This document shows, in pieces, positions 19,471 to 32,246 of a stretch of 64,000 bases of DNA. The stretch's first letter is position 1. Every line of letters begins with the position of its first letter. The position numbers were made by a program, and so were the translations under genes. Source of the DNA: Halichondria panicea (taxonomy: Eukaryota; Porifera; Demospongiae; Suberitida; Halichondriidae); assembly GCF_963675165.1 (NCBI RefSeq), contig NC_087392.1:5764376-5828375 (forward strand). Direction: 5' to 3'. Below the pieces are notes generated by a model. It saw only the letters and a list, made by a program, of their open reading frames with translations. It was not told the DNA's origin and did no database searches.

Positions 19471-19658
19471 GCATACACACACAATTATAATACTCATTAT
19501 ATGGTTAATGATCATTATGTTCCACAATTCATTATCACCCAAAATGCTAGTCATACGTCAATTTTTGGTAAAGATCATTAGATTAAGTTTTGCTTAACGA
19601 TTGTGACTAAATGCAATTAAAATGCATGGTGAACAGTTCAACACCGAGAACCATGATA

Positions 19659-19884
19659 CCGTATAGCGCGAAATGTTCGAGGGGCTTAATTTTCAAGGAT
19701 TTCGTGGGTTAGAATTCTATACGAAAATTAAATCCACGAAAATTGTTAGAATTACCTGCTATCGTGCAAATATTTAAAGGCGTGGCTTCTGGTAAGCAGT
19801 CATTCCGCGAACATTGTGCAACGAAATGGTTTTTAGAGGCCAATCCACGAAATATAAGTGCCTCGAACATTTCGCGCTATATGG
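19659..19884. mobile_element. MITE with CCGTATAG termini, second copy
   Basis: Left end CCGTATAGCGCGAAATGTTC, right end its near reverse complement ending CGCTATATGG, with TA on both sides. It shares CGTGG and CCACGAAA motifs with the 6990-7193 element. Confidence 0.75.
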
Positions 19885-20199
19885 TATAATATGAGTCACA
19901 TTAATTTTTTTGGCAGATTTTAATAATGGTTTAAAAAAGCGTAATTTATCAAGGCTCTGTATATAGTGACTGTGCATGTAGTGAACACATGCACCTGGAA
20001 CACCACGATATGTGGAAACCTATTATAGGAGACACAAGGAGTACAGAGCATAAAAAGCCGACTATTCCACACAAAACATCCGTCATAATTATAATAATTA
20101 TGCTCAGATCAAAGTTCAGGTAAGGGTAGAGTCACATGCACACGATCTGCATGCAGCGATACTCACTGTTTCTTAAATTGATTGTGCTGTACAAGTACG

Positions 20200-21635
20200 T
20201 TCGTCCTCAGTGTGAGCATCCAACAGAGCTAGGGAACAACTGACCCTCACGAATCTAACAAGCGAGAGAACAATTAGACCACTCACTCACTAGTAGTAGT
20301 AATCATACTAACACTCCCCCCAGAAAAAATGTATAATTTTAGCAACTTTCAGGAGGTCATAACTTCACTAAAAATCAAAACTAAGAGATGCATTCTGTAG
20401 CTCTAGACAAGGCCTATCACATGACATGCTCAGATCACAGTTTTGGTGGGGGAAAGAGTCACACTCTGCACGCGGCAGTACTCACTATTTCTTAATTGTG
20501 TTCCTTTATCTGCAGTCCAAAACGTCCAATGGGTCATCCGCAAACTCCACAGTGTCACCTTGTAACTCCTCCATCATATGTTGTCATAGTAACTTGTCAC
20601 TGACTCCGCCCCTCTCGTGCTCTCCATCACTGTATGCAATGAAGTAACGGGTCAACAAATGTGTAGCAATATATGGATGCATTTGATACAGAGGCTGTAT
20701 AGTTTGATCACTAGTATTGATATCTATTAGCAGATATTGAATGCCAGTCATCTAAAGCAGCCTATACACTATACTAGGTGGTCCACTTTTGATCATGACT
20801 AGCCACTCACTTGTACTCGCTGCGATGCTCTTTGCCACGTGATCTATTGCTGCTGGCCTTTTGGGTGAATATCCACCCGATATCCAGCCTTGTGGAAGCT
20901 CCTAGAGGGAAGGACAAGTGAACGCTTTTCCTCACCAACCGTCTCCATCTTGTGTGTGAGCGTGTCTGGTAAAGGGTCATCAAATCTTCACATGAGGGCA
21001 ATTGAGTTAATATTAGATGTTTTGTTAACGATCTTTACCATTATTTAGTATAAATATCTCGAGGTAAAGCCCTATTCTTAGGAGGCAGAGGAGGGCGGCT
21101 GATTCATGAGACTACATTACCTAGACATTAATCATTCACAAAAAAAAAACTAATAGCAATTTGATTCAAACTGTTCAGTATAATAATTATATTGTCCGTC
21201 CTCCCCAATGAGGCCTTGGACATGAGTGGGCGGGCTGATGGGCGTCGGCTTGAGTCATCAAAATATCAAATGATGCATCCTTTTCTCAAGTGCATTTCCT
21301 CCCACTGTCTTTGATCAGCATCATGACTTATCATGGTCCTGTGTGTGTATGAGGGGGCGGGTCATCACATCACACACACACACACACACACACAGTGTAT
21401 GAGGGGACGGGTCATCACACACACACACACACACACAAGTGTAAGAGGGAAGCAGGTCATCACATGCACACACACACACACACACACACAAGTGTAAGAG
21501 GGAAGCAGGTCATCACATGCACACACACATACACACACACACACACACACACAGTGTATGAGGGGACGGGTCATCACACACACACACACACACACACAAG
21601 TGTCACAAGTGTAAGAGGGAAGCAGGTCATCACAT

Positions 21636-21672
<37 letters not shown>

Positions 21673-22820
21673 GTATGAGGGGACGGGTCATCACACACAC
21701 ACACACACACACACACAAGTGTCACAAGTGTAAGAGGGAAGCAGGTCATCACACACACACACACACACACAAGTGTAAGAGGGAAGCAGGTCATCACACA
21801 CACACGGGTATCTTGAATCGATGGAATGGAACAGTGGAATGGACTACTGGATCACACACACACACACTCATAGTGTGGTTAATGTCTCTACCTCTTTCTT
21901 GAATCTCTTGAGGACACTGTTGACCATTTCCCTCAGCTCCTCCAGTTGAGCGGATGTTTGGTCATCCTCCGTCTCTAGCCAGAGAATCCAACAGAGGGAA
22001 CAAGTCCAACTGACCTTCACGAATCTAACAAGCGAGACAACAATTATACCACTCACTCACTACCAGATAAAAAAGAGCTGCAAAAATTGGATGGATGTAC
22101 AATGTTATGCACTATCAAAGAGCTACTACACATCACAAGTTATGGCCTCTCAATTAGCACGAAAACTAATGCTTCCTCCATAATTCAAGCAACTTTCGGG
22201 AGGTCATAACTTCACTAAAAAGCAAAACTAAGAGATGCATTCTGTAGCTCTAGACAAGGCCTATCACATGACATGCTCAGATCACAGTTTTGGTGGGGGA
22301 AAGAGTCACACTCTGCACGCGGCAGTACTCACTATTTCTTAATTGTGTTCCTTTATCTGCAGTCCAAAACGTCCAATGGGTCGTCCGCAAACTCCACAGT
22401 GTCACCTTGTAATTCCTCCATCATATATTGTCATAGCAACTTGTCACTGACTCCGCCCCTCTCGTGCTTTCCATCACTGTACGCAATGAAGTAACGGGTC
22501 AACAAATGTGTAGCAATGGATGCATTTGATACAGAGGCTGTATAGTTTGATCACTAGTAATGATATCTATTAGCAGATATTGAATGCCAGTCATCTAAAA
22601 CAGCCTATACACTATACTAGGTGGTCCACTTTTGATCATGACTAGCCACTCACTTGTACTCGCTGCGATGCTCTTTGCCTCGTGATCCATTGCTGCTGGC
22701 CTTTTGGGTGAGTATCCACCCGATATCCAGCCTTGTGGAAGCTCCTAGAGGGAAGGACAAGTGAACGCTTTTCCTCACCAGCCGTCTCCATATTGCGTGT
22801 GAGTGTGTCTGGTAAAGGGT
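20200..22820 (-). other. Tandem duplication of about 0.8 kb with exon-like pieces; gene not identified
   Basis: Segment 20200-20980 and segment 21980-22820 are more than 90% alike by eye. Candidate minus-strand exons include ASTRLDIGWIFTQKASSN (20810-20920, repeated at 22665-22775), MMEELQGDTVEFADDPLDVL (near 20520-20580, repeated near 22370-22430), and between the copies a charged coiled-coil-like piece, LETEDDQTSAQLEELREMVN followed by SVLKRFKKEVETLT (21875-21990). Splice-like motifs surround them (TCTAG, GTGAGT) but the frames do not join cleanly. It could be a duplicated small gene, a decayed gene or a non-coding transcript. I do not recognise the family. Confidence 0.4.
21350..21810. repeat. 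CA-rich minisatellite
   Basis: Units alternate between GTGTATGAGGGGACGGGTCA and GTGTAAGAGGGAAGCAGGTC, each followed by ATCACA and a variable (CA)n run. It separates the two copies of the duplicated segment. Confidence 0.85.
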
Positions 22821-23023
22821 CAAGTGAAAAAAAAAGAAAAAAGTGTTTTGTTGCGTTGTAAAAGTGCGAGTACGTGGTGGACTAAAAATTAATTATTATT
22901 TGTGTGGTTTTTGAAAAATGCTAAACTCGTCTATGTTGTTTGGTATCAACTGGGAGGGGGGTGTTTTACAAAATTTATCTTGACAGACGTACAAACCTAA
23001 TTAATAAATAGAGATCTAGTGTT
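22821..23023. other. Spacer downstream of NFYC
   Basis: AT-rich unique sequence. No gene seen. Confidence 0.4.
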
Positions 23024-23759
23024 CTATTGATTAGAGTTAGGGTTAGTTAGTTGAACAAGAGAGCTTCCACCGTGAATATGAGTGAGTCTGAGAGGGGTAG
23101 AGCTGAAGGCTACCATTGCAGGAGGGTGGGTAGGCTCTTCTAACCCAAACTCTGCTGGCACATGAACGATTGGTGTATCACTGGCCATGGACATTGGGTG
23201 GACAGAGTGCAGCACTTGGTGTGTTAGAGAGTCGATATCCATAGCTGGTTCAACAAACTCTGGGCCCAGCACTCCAGCCTCTCCTTCTGTATGATCCATT
23301 GGGGACTGATACTCCGGGCCCAGCACTGCAGCCTCTCCTTCTGTATGATCCATTGGGGACTGATAGGCTCCCTCCAGTAGACCTGAGTCATAGTTTCCTG
23401 AGGCCACATGTTGTCGCAACTGCTCTAGAACTTCGTGTGTTATTTCTCGAGTGTCTGAGGTTTGCAGAACTTGTGTGTCTAGAATAGATCCTGTTGAAGT
23501 GATACCACTCATTGCAGTTGGTGGAGAGGGCGGCTGGCCCTGTGTGGTGTGTGTGTGGGCGTGTGTGTGTGTGAGGGTAGTTGGATGTGTTGGTACCTGT
23601 TCTTGTTGTTCTTGAAGTTGTTGGATTTGCAAGAGTTGCTGGAGAATCTGAAGTTGCTGTGGGTGGGTGTGTGTGTGTGGGAGGGTGTGTTTGTGTGGGA
23701 GGGTGTGTGTGTGTGGGAGGGGGGCACAAAACAATTATTGGTAACAATCCATGAGCGCG

Positions 23760-23831
<72 letters not shown>

Positions 23832-25055
23832 CAGGGGATTCCCCTCACATTTTGCAGTACACTGGTGTCCTCTTCTCCACTGGCAGTAGCAGCAAAGTGT
23901 TGTATGTACAACTGCAATAGATCTGGTGGCAGCAGCTGAAGACTCTCCCCACTCTACATCAGGGGGGTTAGGATATGTACAGAGTGGGAGTGTGTGCTGA
24001 CCTGGGGTTTGGATTGTTTCATTTGAATCTCTTCCCTTGGGACAATGTCAATCAGGAAATCATACATGTCATTGTTGGTGATGGCCATGGCAATGTCACT
24101 GCACTGCATACATACACACACAAATAGAGAGTGACGGTATCAGAGTACTCAGTGTGGTCTTACTTGAATGGTTCTTCTCTTAGATTCTTCTGTGATATGC
24201 CACGCTCTTATAGAGAGCTCTGAAATGAACACGTCCACTGCTTTAGAGAACATCACAGGCACTTCAGCGCTAATCATCTACATGGGGGGTATAATCATGA
24301 GTGTGGGGGGTCTATATCATTAGGGGGTACAATACTTACTCTAACGTCCTCATCCATTCTCATTATCTTCTTGATTCTGGCCAGAGGAAACTCTGGTGTC
24401 TTCCAGTGATCCTACACACGTGCACACACGTACACACACACACACTATACAGGTGGTGTTGAGCTTACGTCAGACACATGCTGTACACAGGATAACTGGT
24501 CAGTCCAGAATGTGTCCAGTTTAGTAGTGATTGGAATGGGAGAAGGGAGGGTAGAGGGTAGTGCTGCCACTGGCACAGAGATGAACACACTACCATCAGC
24601 ATGAGTGGATAGTCCAGACTGTGAGGGTGTGTGTGAGGGGTGTGTGGTGGGCGGTACCTGTGTGGAGGTCATGAGGGAAGCTCAGACTGTGAGGGTGTGT
24701 GTGTGTGGTGGGCGGTACCTGTGTGGAGGTCATGAGGGCAGCTTGGCTCTGTAGGACATCATGAGTGGGCAACTCCGACTGTGAGGATGTGTGTGTGAAG
24801 TATGTGGTGGGCGGTACCTGTGTGGAGTGTAAAACATCATGAGTGGGCAGCCGGCCCAGACTGTGTGAGGTGTGTGGTGTGTGGTACCTGTGTGGGGGTG
24901 ATGAGGGCAGCTTGGTTCTGTAAGACAACAGGTTGACTAGTCATGCCAGTCATCATGGATGACTCTGAAGGTGGTGGGGGGAAGAGTAATGGAGTGGCCT
25001 GCGGTACTAGAGGGAGTAGAGGGCTATCACTGACAGCTTGTTCCTGGGGATCCAT
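23024..25055 (-). CDS. NFYC: Nuclear transcription factor Y subunit gamma (multi-exon)
   Basis: NF-YC pairs with NF-YB through a histone fold and, with NF-YA, binds CCAAT boxes. The first exon starts [20 protein letters not shown]. Further exons read [17 protein letters not shown] (near 24500), then [35 protein letters not shown] and [15 protein letters not shown] (24180-24390), and [20 protein letters not shown] followed by [12 protein letters not shown] (near 24010-24110): the complete H2A-like fold of the family. The tail is glutamine-rich ([19 protein letters not shown]), as in vertebrate NF-YC, and holds a 20-residue direct repeat ([12 protein letters not shown] twice, near 23240-23360). 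The stop is TAG at 23026-23024. The 3' end of the first exon is caught in a minisatellite. Confidence 0.95.
24590..24925. repeat. Minisatellite spanning the NFYC exon 1 donor
   Basis: On the coding strand CACACAG|GTACCGCCCACCACAC occurs about four times, each preceded by CCTCATGACCTC or a relative (coding ALMTSTQ in the exon copy). Each unit therefore carries a copy of the exon end and a GT donor. Confidence 0.75.
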
Positions 25056-25358
25056 TGTTGTTCGTACACCGCGGCCACTAACATCAATTGCCGCCGCATT
25101 AGACGTTTGAGCGGCCTGTAATCGAAGCTAATGAATATTAATTTTAGTACAATGTGAATATAATTATTGCCTATAGTATACTTACATGTGGTGTTGTATA
25201 TGTGGTATTCACTTTCTATGACCTCAATTATACACAGCATTGATATTTTTCATGTTTATGTTGGCGTATTCATTTTAATTGTAAAAAGCAGCATAATTAT
25301 TGTCTACATTATTTTGTTACACTCAATGTTCGTTCATAATTATAGTCATAGTTCAGTT

Positions 25359-26562
25359 TCAGTCAGTCTCTGTGAAGTGGAGGGCATCCAATACTTTAGT
25401 GATGTCTCCTCCCTTGGCCTTGACTAGCTCTGTCAACCACCCACCCTCATCATCAGAGTGACCCATGGACCTCAACTGAGTCAGCGCTGCTTCAATCACT
25501 TCAGCAGACACCTCAGGGGAAGCAGCCTATTTAGAGGGAAGCACAGTGAAAACCACGCTTGTAATTATTACACTAAAAACTTACAGGTTCTCCAGAAGCA
25601 GGCTCTGTTTTCTTTTCTTCTCCAGTCACATCCACATCCACCTTTATTCCAAAGGGTAGAAGGAAATTAGACACAGCTTGACCAATATTGCGGATTTGAG
25701 CTCTCTTTTGCTCCTCTGTTTGTTCAGTTGGTTCAGGTCCTTTACCTGCCCCACCACAAGGTCCAGCATTGCCTAGGCCAGCGCCCCACATCGGTGGGAA
25801 GCCTGCTGTAGACGGCATACATCCTGGTCTCCCCCATCTCCCCCAGCCAGGTCTTCCTTGGCCTCCAAAAGGACAGCCTCCTCCGGGTCCCCGTGGCCCC
25901 CGTGAGCGTGGCTCGGTAATGGTAATCATGTTGTGGTCAACATGAACTCCTTTCCCCTCACAAACCGAGCACAGGTCATAGTCAGCACATGCCAGACATT
26001 TGTAACGGACTCCCAGGATGGGGCCGCTGCAACCATCACACACTACCCCCCAGTGGCACTTGGGACCATTCTGCTGTTGACAACCAGTTGGTTTTTCCTC
26101 TTCAGCTGCAGTAGAACCATCAGTAGCAGTGCTCTCTGGTGTATTCTCTGTATAGGTTAATATATACATGCAATAGTCATCCTCACAATAATGCGCTTAC
26201 TTTTCAGCAGGTAAAGTTTGAAAAGTCCTCCATCGAATTGTCCAAGAGCTTCAACAAGCTCTTCATCACTGGAGACTGCAATCATATCACCATCACTGTC
26301 TGCATGAAGAAAGAGTAGTACATAATAATTGAAAGTGAGATAAAGTCAGTGAATATAGTGCATGCATGGAAGCACTTAACCACCTACCAGTCCATGCCAA
26401 GGAGACATTTCCAGTGGTAACTGTTGGAAAGACTTGAGTCAGTTTTTGCAGTAGGTAGGTGTAGCTGGTCGAGACATCTTGGTCGACATTGAAACGTCGA
26501 ATTTCCACAGGATTTCCACGCCAGGAGCGCTCATATAAAAATGCTTTGAAGCTAACTGACAT
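25359..26562 (-). CDS. SQSTM1: Sequestosome-1/p62 selective autophagy receptor (4 exons)
   Basis: p62 polymerises through PB1, binds ubiquitin through UBA and delivers cargo to autophagosomes. Exon 1 from 26562 starts [14 protein letters not shown] and includes EIRRF, the basic face of PB1; exon 2 gives [20 protein letters not shown], the acidic OPCA face. Exon 3 has a ZZ zinc finger ([20 protein letters not shown] then [15 protein letters not shown]), then a Gly/Pro-rich linker. Exon 4 is the UBA domain ([20 protein letters not shown]) ending FTETD at a TGA (25361-25359). Both PB1 faces are present, so filament formation is likely. I could not find an obvious acidic-W-x-x-L LIR motif in the exons I read. 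The in-frame upstream ATG at 26673 is less likely because the family starts near MSVSFKAF. Confidence 0.95.
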
Positions 26563-26887
26563 TTTCTTGTTCTTCTTGGATCTCTTGTTAAGGTTTACTG
26601 GACTTAATAGAGCGAATTGTCGCTGTTTATATGAGGCACTGATTTGCTGCGTGTATACTGACTCACTTTGCACTGTTTGCTACACATCAACTTTGCGCAT
26701 GCCATTATTATACAACGCGCATACATTACGTCACTTTTGGCTATTAATAAAATTGCTGAATTTGCAAAAATTATGAGCAATCGTGGCGTCATCTTTGTCT
26801 GAGGGCGTGGCTGGTCAGGGAAATCCCCTCCAACAATCTCCTGATATTGCAATTCACGTGCAGTAAATAGGATGATTAATTAACTTT
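26563..26887. promoter_or_regulatory. Bidirectional promoter between SQSTM1 and SREBF
   Basis: The two start codons are 326 bp apart and point away from each other. The interval holds an E-box CACGTG at 26855-26860, a type bound by SREBP, USF and TFEB, and an AP-1/MARE-core TGACTCA at 26659-26665. I see no CCAAT box. Function is inferred from position and motif only. Confidence 0.5.
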
Positions 26888-27346
26888 ATGAAGAAAGTGA
26901 AGCGAAGAGAATCGAAAGACATTATGTCAGGCGGTTATGGTATTAAGTGCGAGGCTGAGACATTGCCGCTACTCTGCACAAGCTCAAGTCAAGAGTTACC
27001 AGTGAATGATATGGACCTAGTTGGCTTTCTGGACATGGACGACAAGAGTCTGTCAGGTACATTAGCTACACACACACAGCACACACACAGCACACACACA
27101 CACACTGCCACTGCAGAATTGACTGGTGGTATAAACGCGTCAGAGTGGAGCTCATTATTCAATGGACAGTTGGATGGGCTGGATTCATTGGACCCTATGA
27201 CGGGTATTCAGAGCTCAGGCCCAAACAGTGGACCCATGCACAGTAATGAATCAATGGCCAATATGAATGCAGGGCTCAATAACACTGCTGGAATGGACGT
27301 GTGAGTATACACACCCCCCCTCACACACACACACATACATTACCCT

Positions 27347-27393
<47 letters not shown>

Positions 27394-30300
27394 TTGCCCC
27401 CCCCCACACACATACACACATACATTACCCTCCACACACACCCACACACACACACAGATGGTTACTGCATGAGACACAGCGTTTGGAACGTCAACAGAAA
27501 CTTCAACAACAGAAGTTGCTTGAGCTTCAACAGACACTACTCAAGACAGAGATCCTCAAGAACCAGTTACAAATAGCCACCATCTCCCAGCAAGGTCAGA
27601 CATCTGTCACCTCCCCTCTGATGACTGAGGGGGGGCAGTCTGGGGGGTACAACTTCTCACCCCCTCCACCCCAACAACAACAGCAGCAACGACCCAACAC
27701 AGTCAGCAGGTATCACATTAGCTACATTATACAAGTATCTGTGATTAGCCCTTCATTAGCCTGTTGGTACAGAACTTGTTCCACGCGTCCCTAGGAGCCA
27801 CTCCATTGTTTCCACGCGTCCCTAGGAGCCACTCCATTGATTCCACGCGTCCCTAAGAGCCACTCCCCATTGTTTCCACGCGTCCCTAGGAGCCACTCCA
27901 TTGTTTCCACGCGTCCCTAGGAGCCACTCCATTGTTTCCATGCGTCCCTAGGAGCCACTCCATTGTTTCCACGCGTCCCTAGGAGCCACTCTCCATTGTT
28001 TCCACGCGTCCCTAGGAGCCACTCCCCATTGTTTCCACGCGTCCCTAGGAGCCACTCCATTGTTCCACGCGTCCCTAGGAGCCACTCCATTGTTTCCACG
28101 CGTCCTTATATTATACACCCTGGCACAGAGTAAATGACTCATCCTCTGGTCTGTCTTCCCCGGCCATGATTGCTGTTAGTCCTGCTAGCAGTGTTGTGAT
28201 GCCCAACCCAGTACCTCCTCTCTTTGGTGAGTTTGACTCTGTTGTACCCTCACCCTAACTCTTATCGTGTACACTGCCATACTGTGTGTGTGTGTGTGCA
28301 CAGCAAGCCTCATACTGTGTGTGTGCACAGCAAGCCTCCTACTGTGTGTGTGTGCACAGCAAGCCTCATACTGTGTGTGTGCACAGCAAGCCTCATACTG
28401 TGTGTGTGTGCACAGCAAGCCTCATACTGTGTGTGTGCACAGCAAGCCTCATACTGTGTGTGTGCACAGCAAGCCTCATACTGTGTGTGTGTACAGCAAG
28501 CCTCATACTGTGTGTGTGCACAGCAAGCCTCATACTGTGTGTGTGCACAGCAAGCCTCATACTGTGTGTGTGTGTGCACAGCAAGCCTCATACTGTGTGT
28601 GTGTACAGCAAGCCTCATACTGTGTGTGTGCACAGCAAGCCTCATACTGTGTGTGTGTGTACAGCAAGCCTCATACTGTGTCTGTGTGCACAGCAAGCCT
28701 CATACTGTGTGTGTGTGCACAGCAAGCCTCATACTGTGTGTGTGCACAGCAAGCCTCATACTGTGTGTGTGCACAGCAAGCCTCATACTGTGTGTGTGCA
28801 CAGCAAGCCTCATACTGTGTGTGTGTGCACAGCAAGCCTCATACTGTGTGTGTGCACAGCAAGCCTCATACTGTGTGTGTGCACAGTAAGACTCATACTG
28901 TGTGTGTGTGCACAGCAAGACTCATACTGTGTGTGTGCACAGCAAGCCTCATACTGTGTGTGTGTGCACAGCAAGCCTCATACTGTGTGTGTGTGCACAG
29001 CAAGCCTCATACTGTGTGTGTGTGCACAGCAAGCCTCATACTGTGTGTGTGCACAGCAAGCCTCATACTGTGTGTGTGCACAGCAAGCCTCATACTGTGT
29101 GTGTGTGCACAGCAAGGCTCATACTGTGTGTGTGCACAGCAAGCCTCATACTGTGTGTGTGTACATGCAGACAGCAAGCCTTCCTTGGTGACCAGCCAGG
29201 GACCGCCTTCTCCACTGGAGGATGGGCCTGTGTTTGAGGGGGACAAGAGGAAAGTACACAACCTCATTGAGAAGAAATATCGCTGCAGCATCAACGACAG
29301 AATTGGTGTCCTCAGAAACAAGGTGGCCAGAAACTGCAAGGACAGCAAAAGAGTGAGTGCATGCACAGTGTTGTGTTGTGTGTATTAATATTGCTGTAGT
29401 TGTATTTATTGGATACGTTTCTCTTCAAAATTTTCTAATTTTCTGAAAGCTTAGAAAGATGATGTGCCAGAATTTGCCACGGCAATTTCTTCAAATATGA
29501 AGTGTGACGACACCATTTCATTGATTGTTTATTGAACAGAAGGTATGTATGAAACTAACATCTTTAACTACAGCTCTACTAGTGCGGTTCATTTGTCTAC
29601 AATAAATACTACCAGAGGCCGGCAATGTTTATATAAGGAGTTTGTATTCAATCTAGTCAAAAGAAAAAAACTCGGTCACAAGGTCTCTTTCTAAGCTTTC
29701 AGAATATCATAAAATTGGATCCACGGAATTCAAGTTATGGCAGCTGAAAGAGTCCCAGAAACATGTATCTAGTTTTGTACACATTATTAAATGTTCAACT
29801 TGACTTCTCTTTCAGCTCCAGAAAAGTGCTGTACTTCAGAAAACGATTGACTTCATTGAACATCTTGAGAAGACTATAACTCGACTGGAGGCAGAGAATA
29901 AGCAGCTCAAAGAAGCTCTGACTAAAGGTGATTAATCAGAGTGGGATAATCACAGGGGCTCACTCTAGTCTCCCCCCCACACTGTAGCCACACACAAGCC
30001 TAGGATGCCCAGCTTCAGTAGTCCCCCTGCCACACCGCACACTAGTCTCATCTCTCCAAAGAGCCATGAGTCTGAGGATTCTGGACACTCCTCTGCTGAT
30101 GATTATCTCTCAGTAAGTCCACTCTCCACTACCCCCCACCCACCCCACCCCCTGTGTGTGTGTGGGGGGGGTACAGGGCGACCTGTCTTGTTTGATTAAC
30201 TAATTGATTGGGATGGTGTACAGTTTTGGAAAGCCCTGGGCTATATCAGATTCTCGTAGTCGCGATTAGTAGTTACTTTACACCTACTCGCTGTGTGTGT

Positions 30301-32210
30301 CTAACAGCTTCCTTCTTGCAGGATGAAATGATGAGTCATGAGCCGAGCCCTAACTCTCGTGCTGGCAATCTCTCTCTGTTGTTACAACGTGGTGCTCCGC
30401 AGTATCTCATGGTTGTATTGCTATTAGCAGTCTTTACTCTCAACCCTTCCTCTCTCATGATGAATGGACCCAGGCAAGCTCATCATAGTCGGTCACTGAG
30501 CTCCCTTGATACAGCCATGGAGAGTGACTGGGCCTTACTCTGGGGCCTGTGGTTACTCAGAGCTGCTCTAGTGCTATTAGCCTTTGGTTGGTTGACTCTC
30601 AAGGCAACACCATCACATGTCAGTGGCTCTAAACAAGCGGTGGCTTATTGGAGACTCAGGAAACAAGCTGAGAGAGATATGCAGAATGTGAGTGATCATA
30701 ATATAATGCTAATAACTGATTGTGAGTGTGTGTATATTGTAGGGAGAGTTTACTAGTGCTCAAGAGTGTCTGGAGAAATGCTGCGATGTGATTGGACGTC
30801 GCCTTCCCTCAACGTACCTTGGATTGACCTTTGGACTCTTGTGGAGTTTGTTTTCTCACCTTTTATTCCAGGTACAGTATAGTCTCTACTTAGCCTCGAT
30901 TCAAGGCCGATTAAAATACGGCCTGGTACCTATTGCAGGGGTGATAGTGCGCATGCGCTTCAAATTACCCAGAATATGGGTAATCGTACTACGAACGTAA
31001 AACCTTAGTAAATTACACAGGAAATTAGTCCGTTTACTAAAAATATGTTCCGTAATACTTTATCTCTATGACTGAGTTCTGTAAAGCTGTGGCTTATGCC
31101 GTCTATTGCGTTGGTCTAGAAGGCTTGAACACTAGTTTTAAGACAGAAGAGGCTCCCATCTACGTCTAGGATGGTCCTATAGCCGGGTTGTCTTCGTAAG
31201 TAGCAGTTTGAGGCACCATACACTTCCCATAGCCTGTACAGATCCAAGGTAAGACATCCTGACTGGCTTTAGACTAGTGTGAAAGCCTTCTGGAACAACG
31301 AAATAGAGAGCTAAGCTGATGTACAAAGATAGAAAATAGATGAGAGAAAGAAAAAGGGGATTCCCCAGATTCTGGAGAATAAACTAATGCATGCGCACTA
31401 TCACCCCTGCAATAGGTACCAGGCCGTATTTTAATCGGCCTGGAATCGAGGCTAGTCTCTACTGAGCAGGCCCCGTAACACCGCCCACTTCCCTCTCTAC
31501 TGAGCATGCCCAGTAACACCGCCCACTCCCCTCTCTACTGAGCATGCCCAGTAACACCGCCCACTCTCTCTATAGATGATGCTAGGTCAATGGGCAGTGT
31601 CATTGGCACGCTTGTTTTTGTGTGGATCTGGAGACAGGAAGCAAGGAGTATCATCGCTCAGTCTGTCCCATACCTACCATCTCATGCAACAGATCAACAC
31701 CGCCTGTGAGTACATGTGTATGTGTGTGTGTGTGTGTGACCCCGCCCCCTCACAGCTACCAGTGGGCGTGGCTTGCGTGGACTAGACCTGTACCTTGCAC
31801 TCAATGCCCTCAACTTTGCTGAGTCAGCAGGATCTCCTCAACCAGAGCATTACTTCAGTCTGGCTCTGCACATGTACAGTGTACCACTACTCAAGGTAAG
31901 ACTACAAGATCATTGGTAACTCTGACTCAGTAACTTGTGTTGATAGTGGATACAATAATTATGGTCCAATGGTCCATTTCTAAAAGTGTGTGCAAGTTTT
32001 ATGATCTCTTTATAATTATTTGTACAGAGGTACTATTTGCATGCCTTCCGAAGTTTAAGCCCTGGAGGGTTGTCTCCGCTGAAGTGGGTGTGGTCTCCTG
32101 AAGGCTGTGCCTACCTTGATAGTGGGGATTGGAGGTCAGAGGTCAAACTGGGAACTCGACTGTTTAGAGGAGAAGCAGGTAGGTCTTATACACCCACCCA
32201 CCCACCCACC

Positions 32211-32246
<36 letters not shown>

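Noticed and set aside
25573-26169. Gly/Pro/Trp-rich frame as a separate collagen-like protein
   Set aside because: It is exon 3 of SQSTM1, with the ZZ zinc finger in the same frame.
28267-29388. 373-codon cysteine-rich open frame
   Set aside because: It is a minisatellite read in frame; the real SREBF exon starts at 29171 and the frame continues through the repeat only by chance of unit length.
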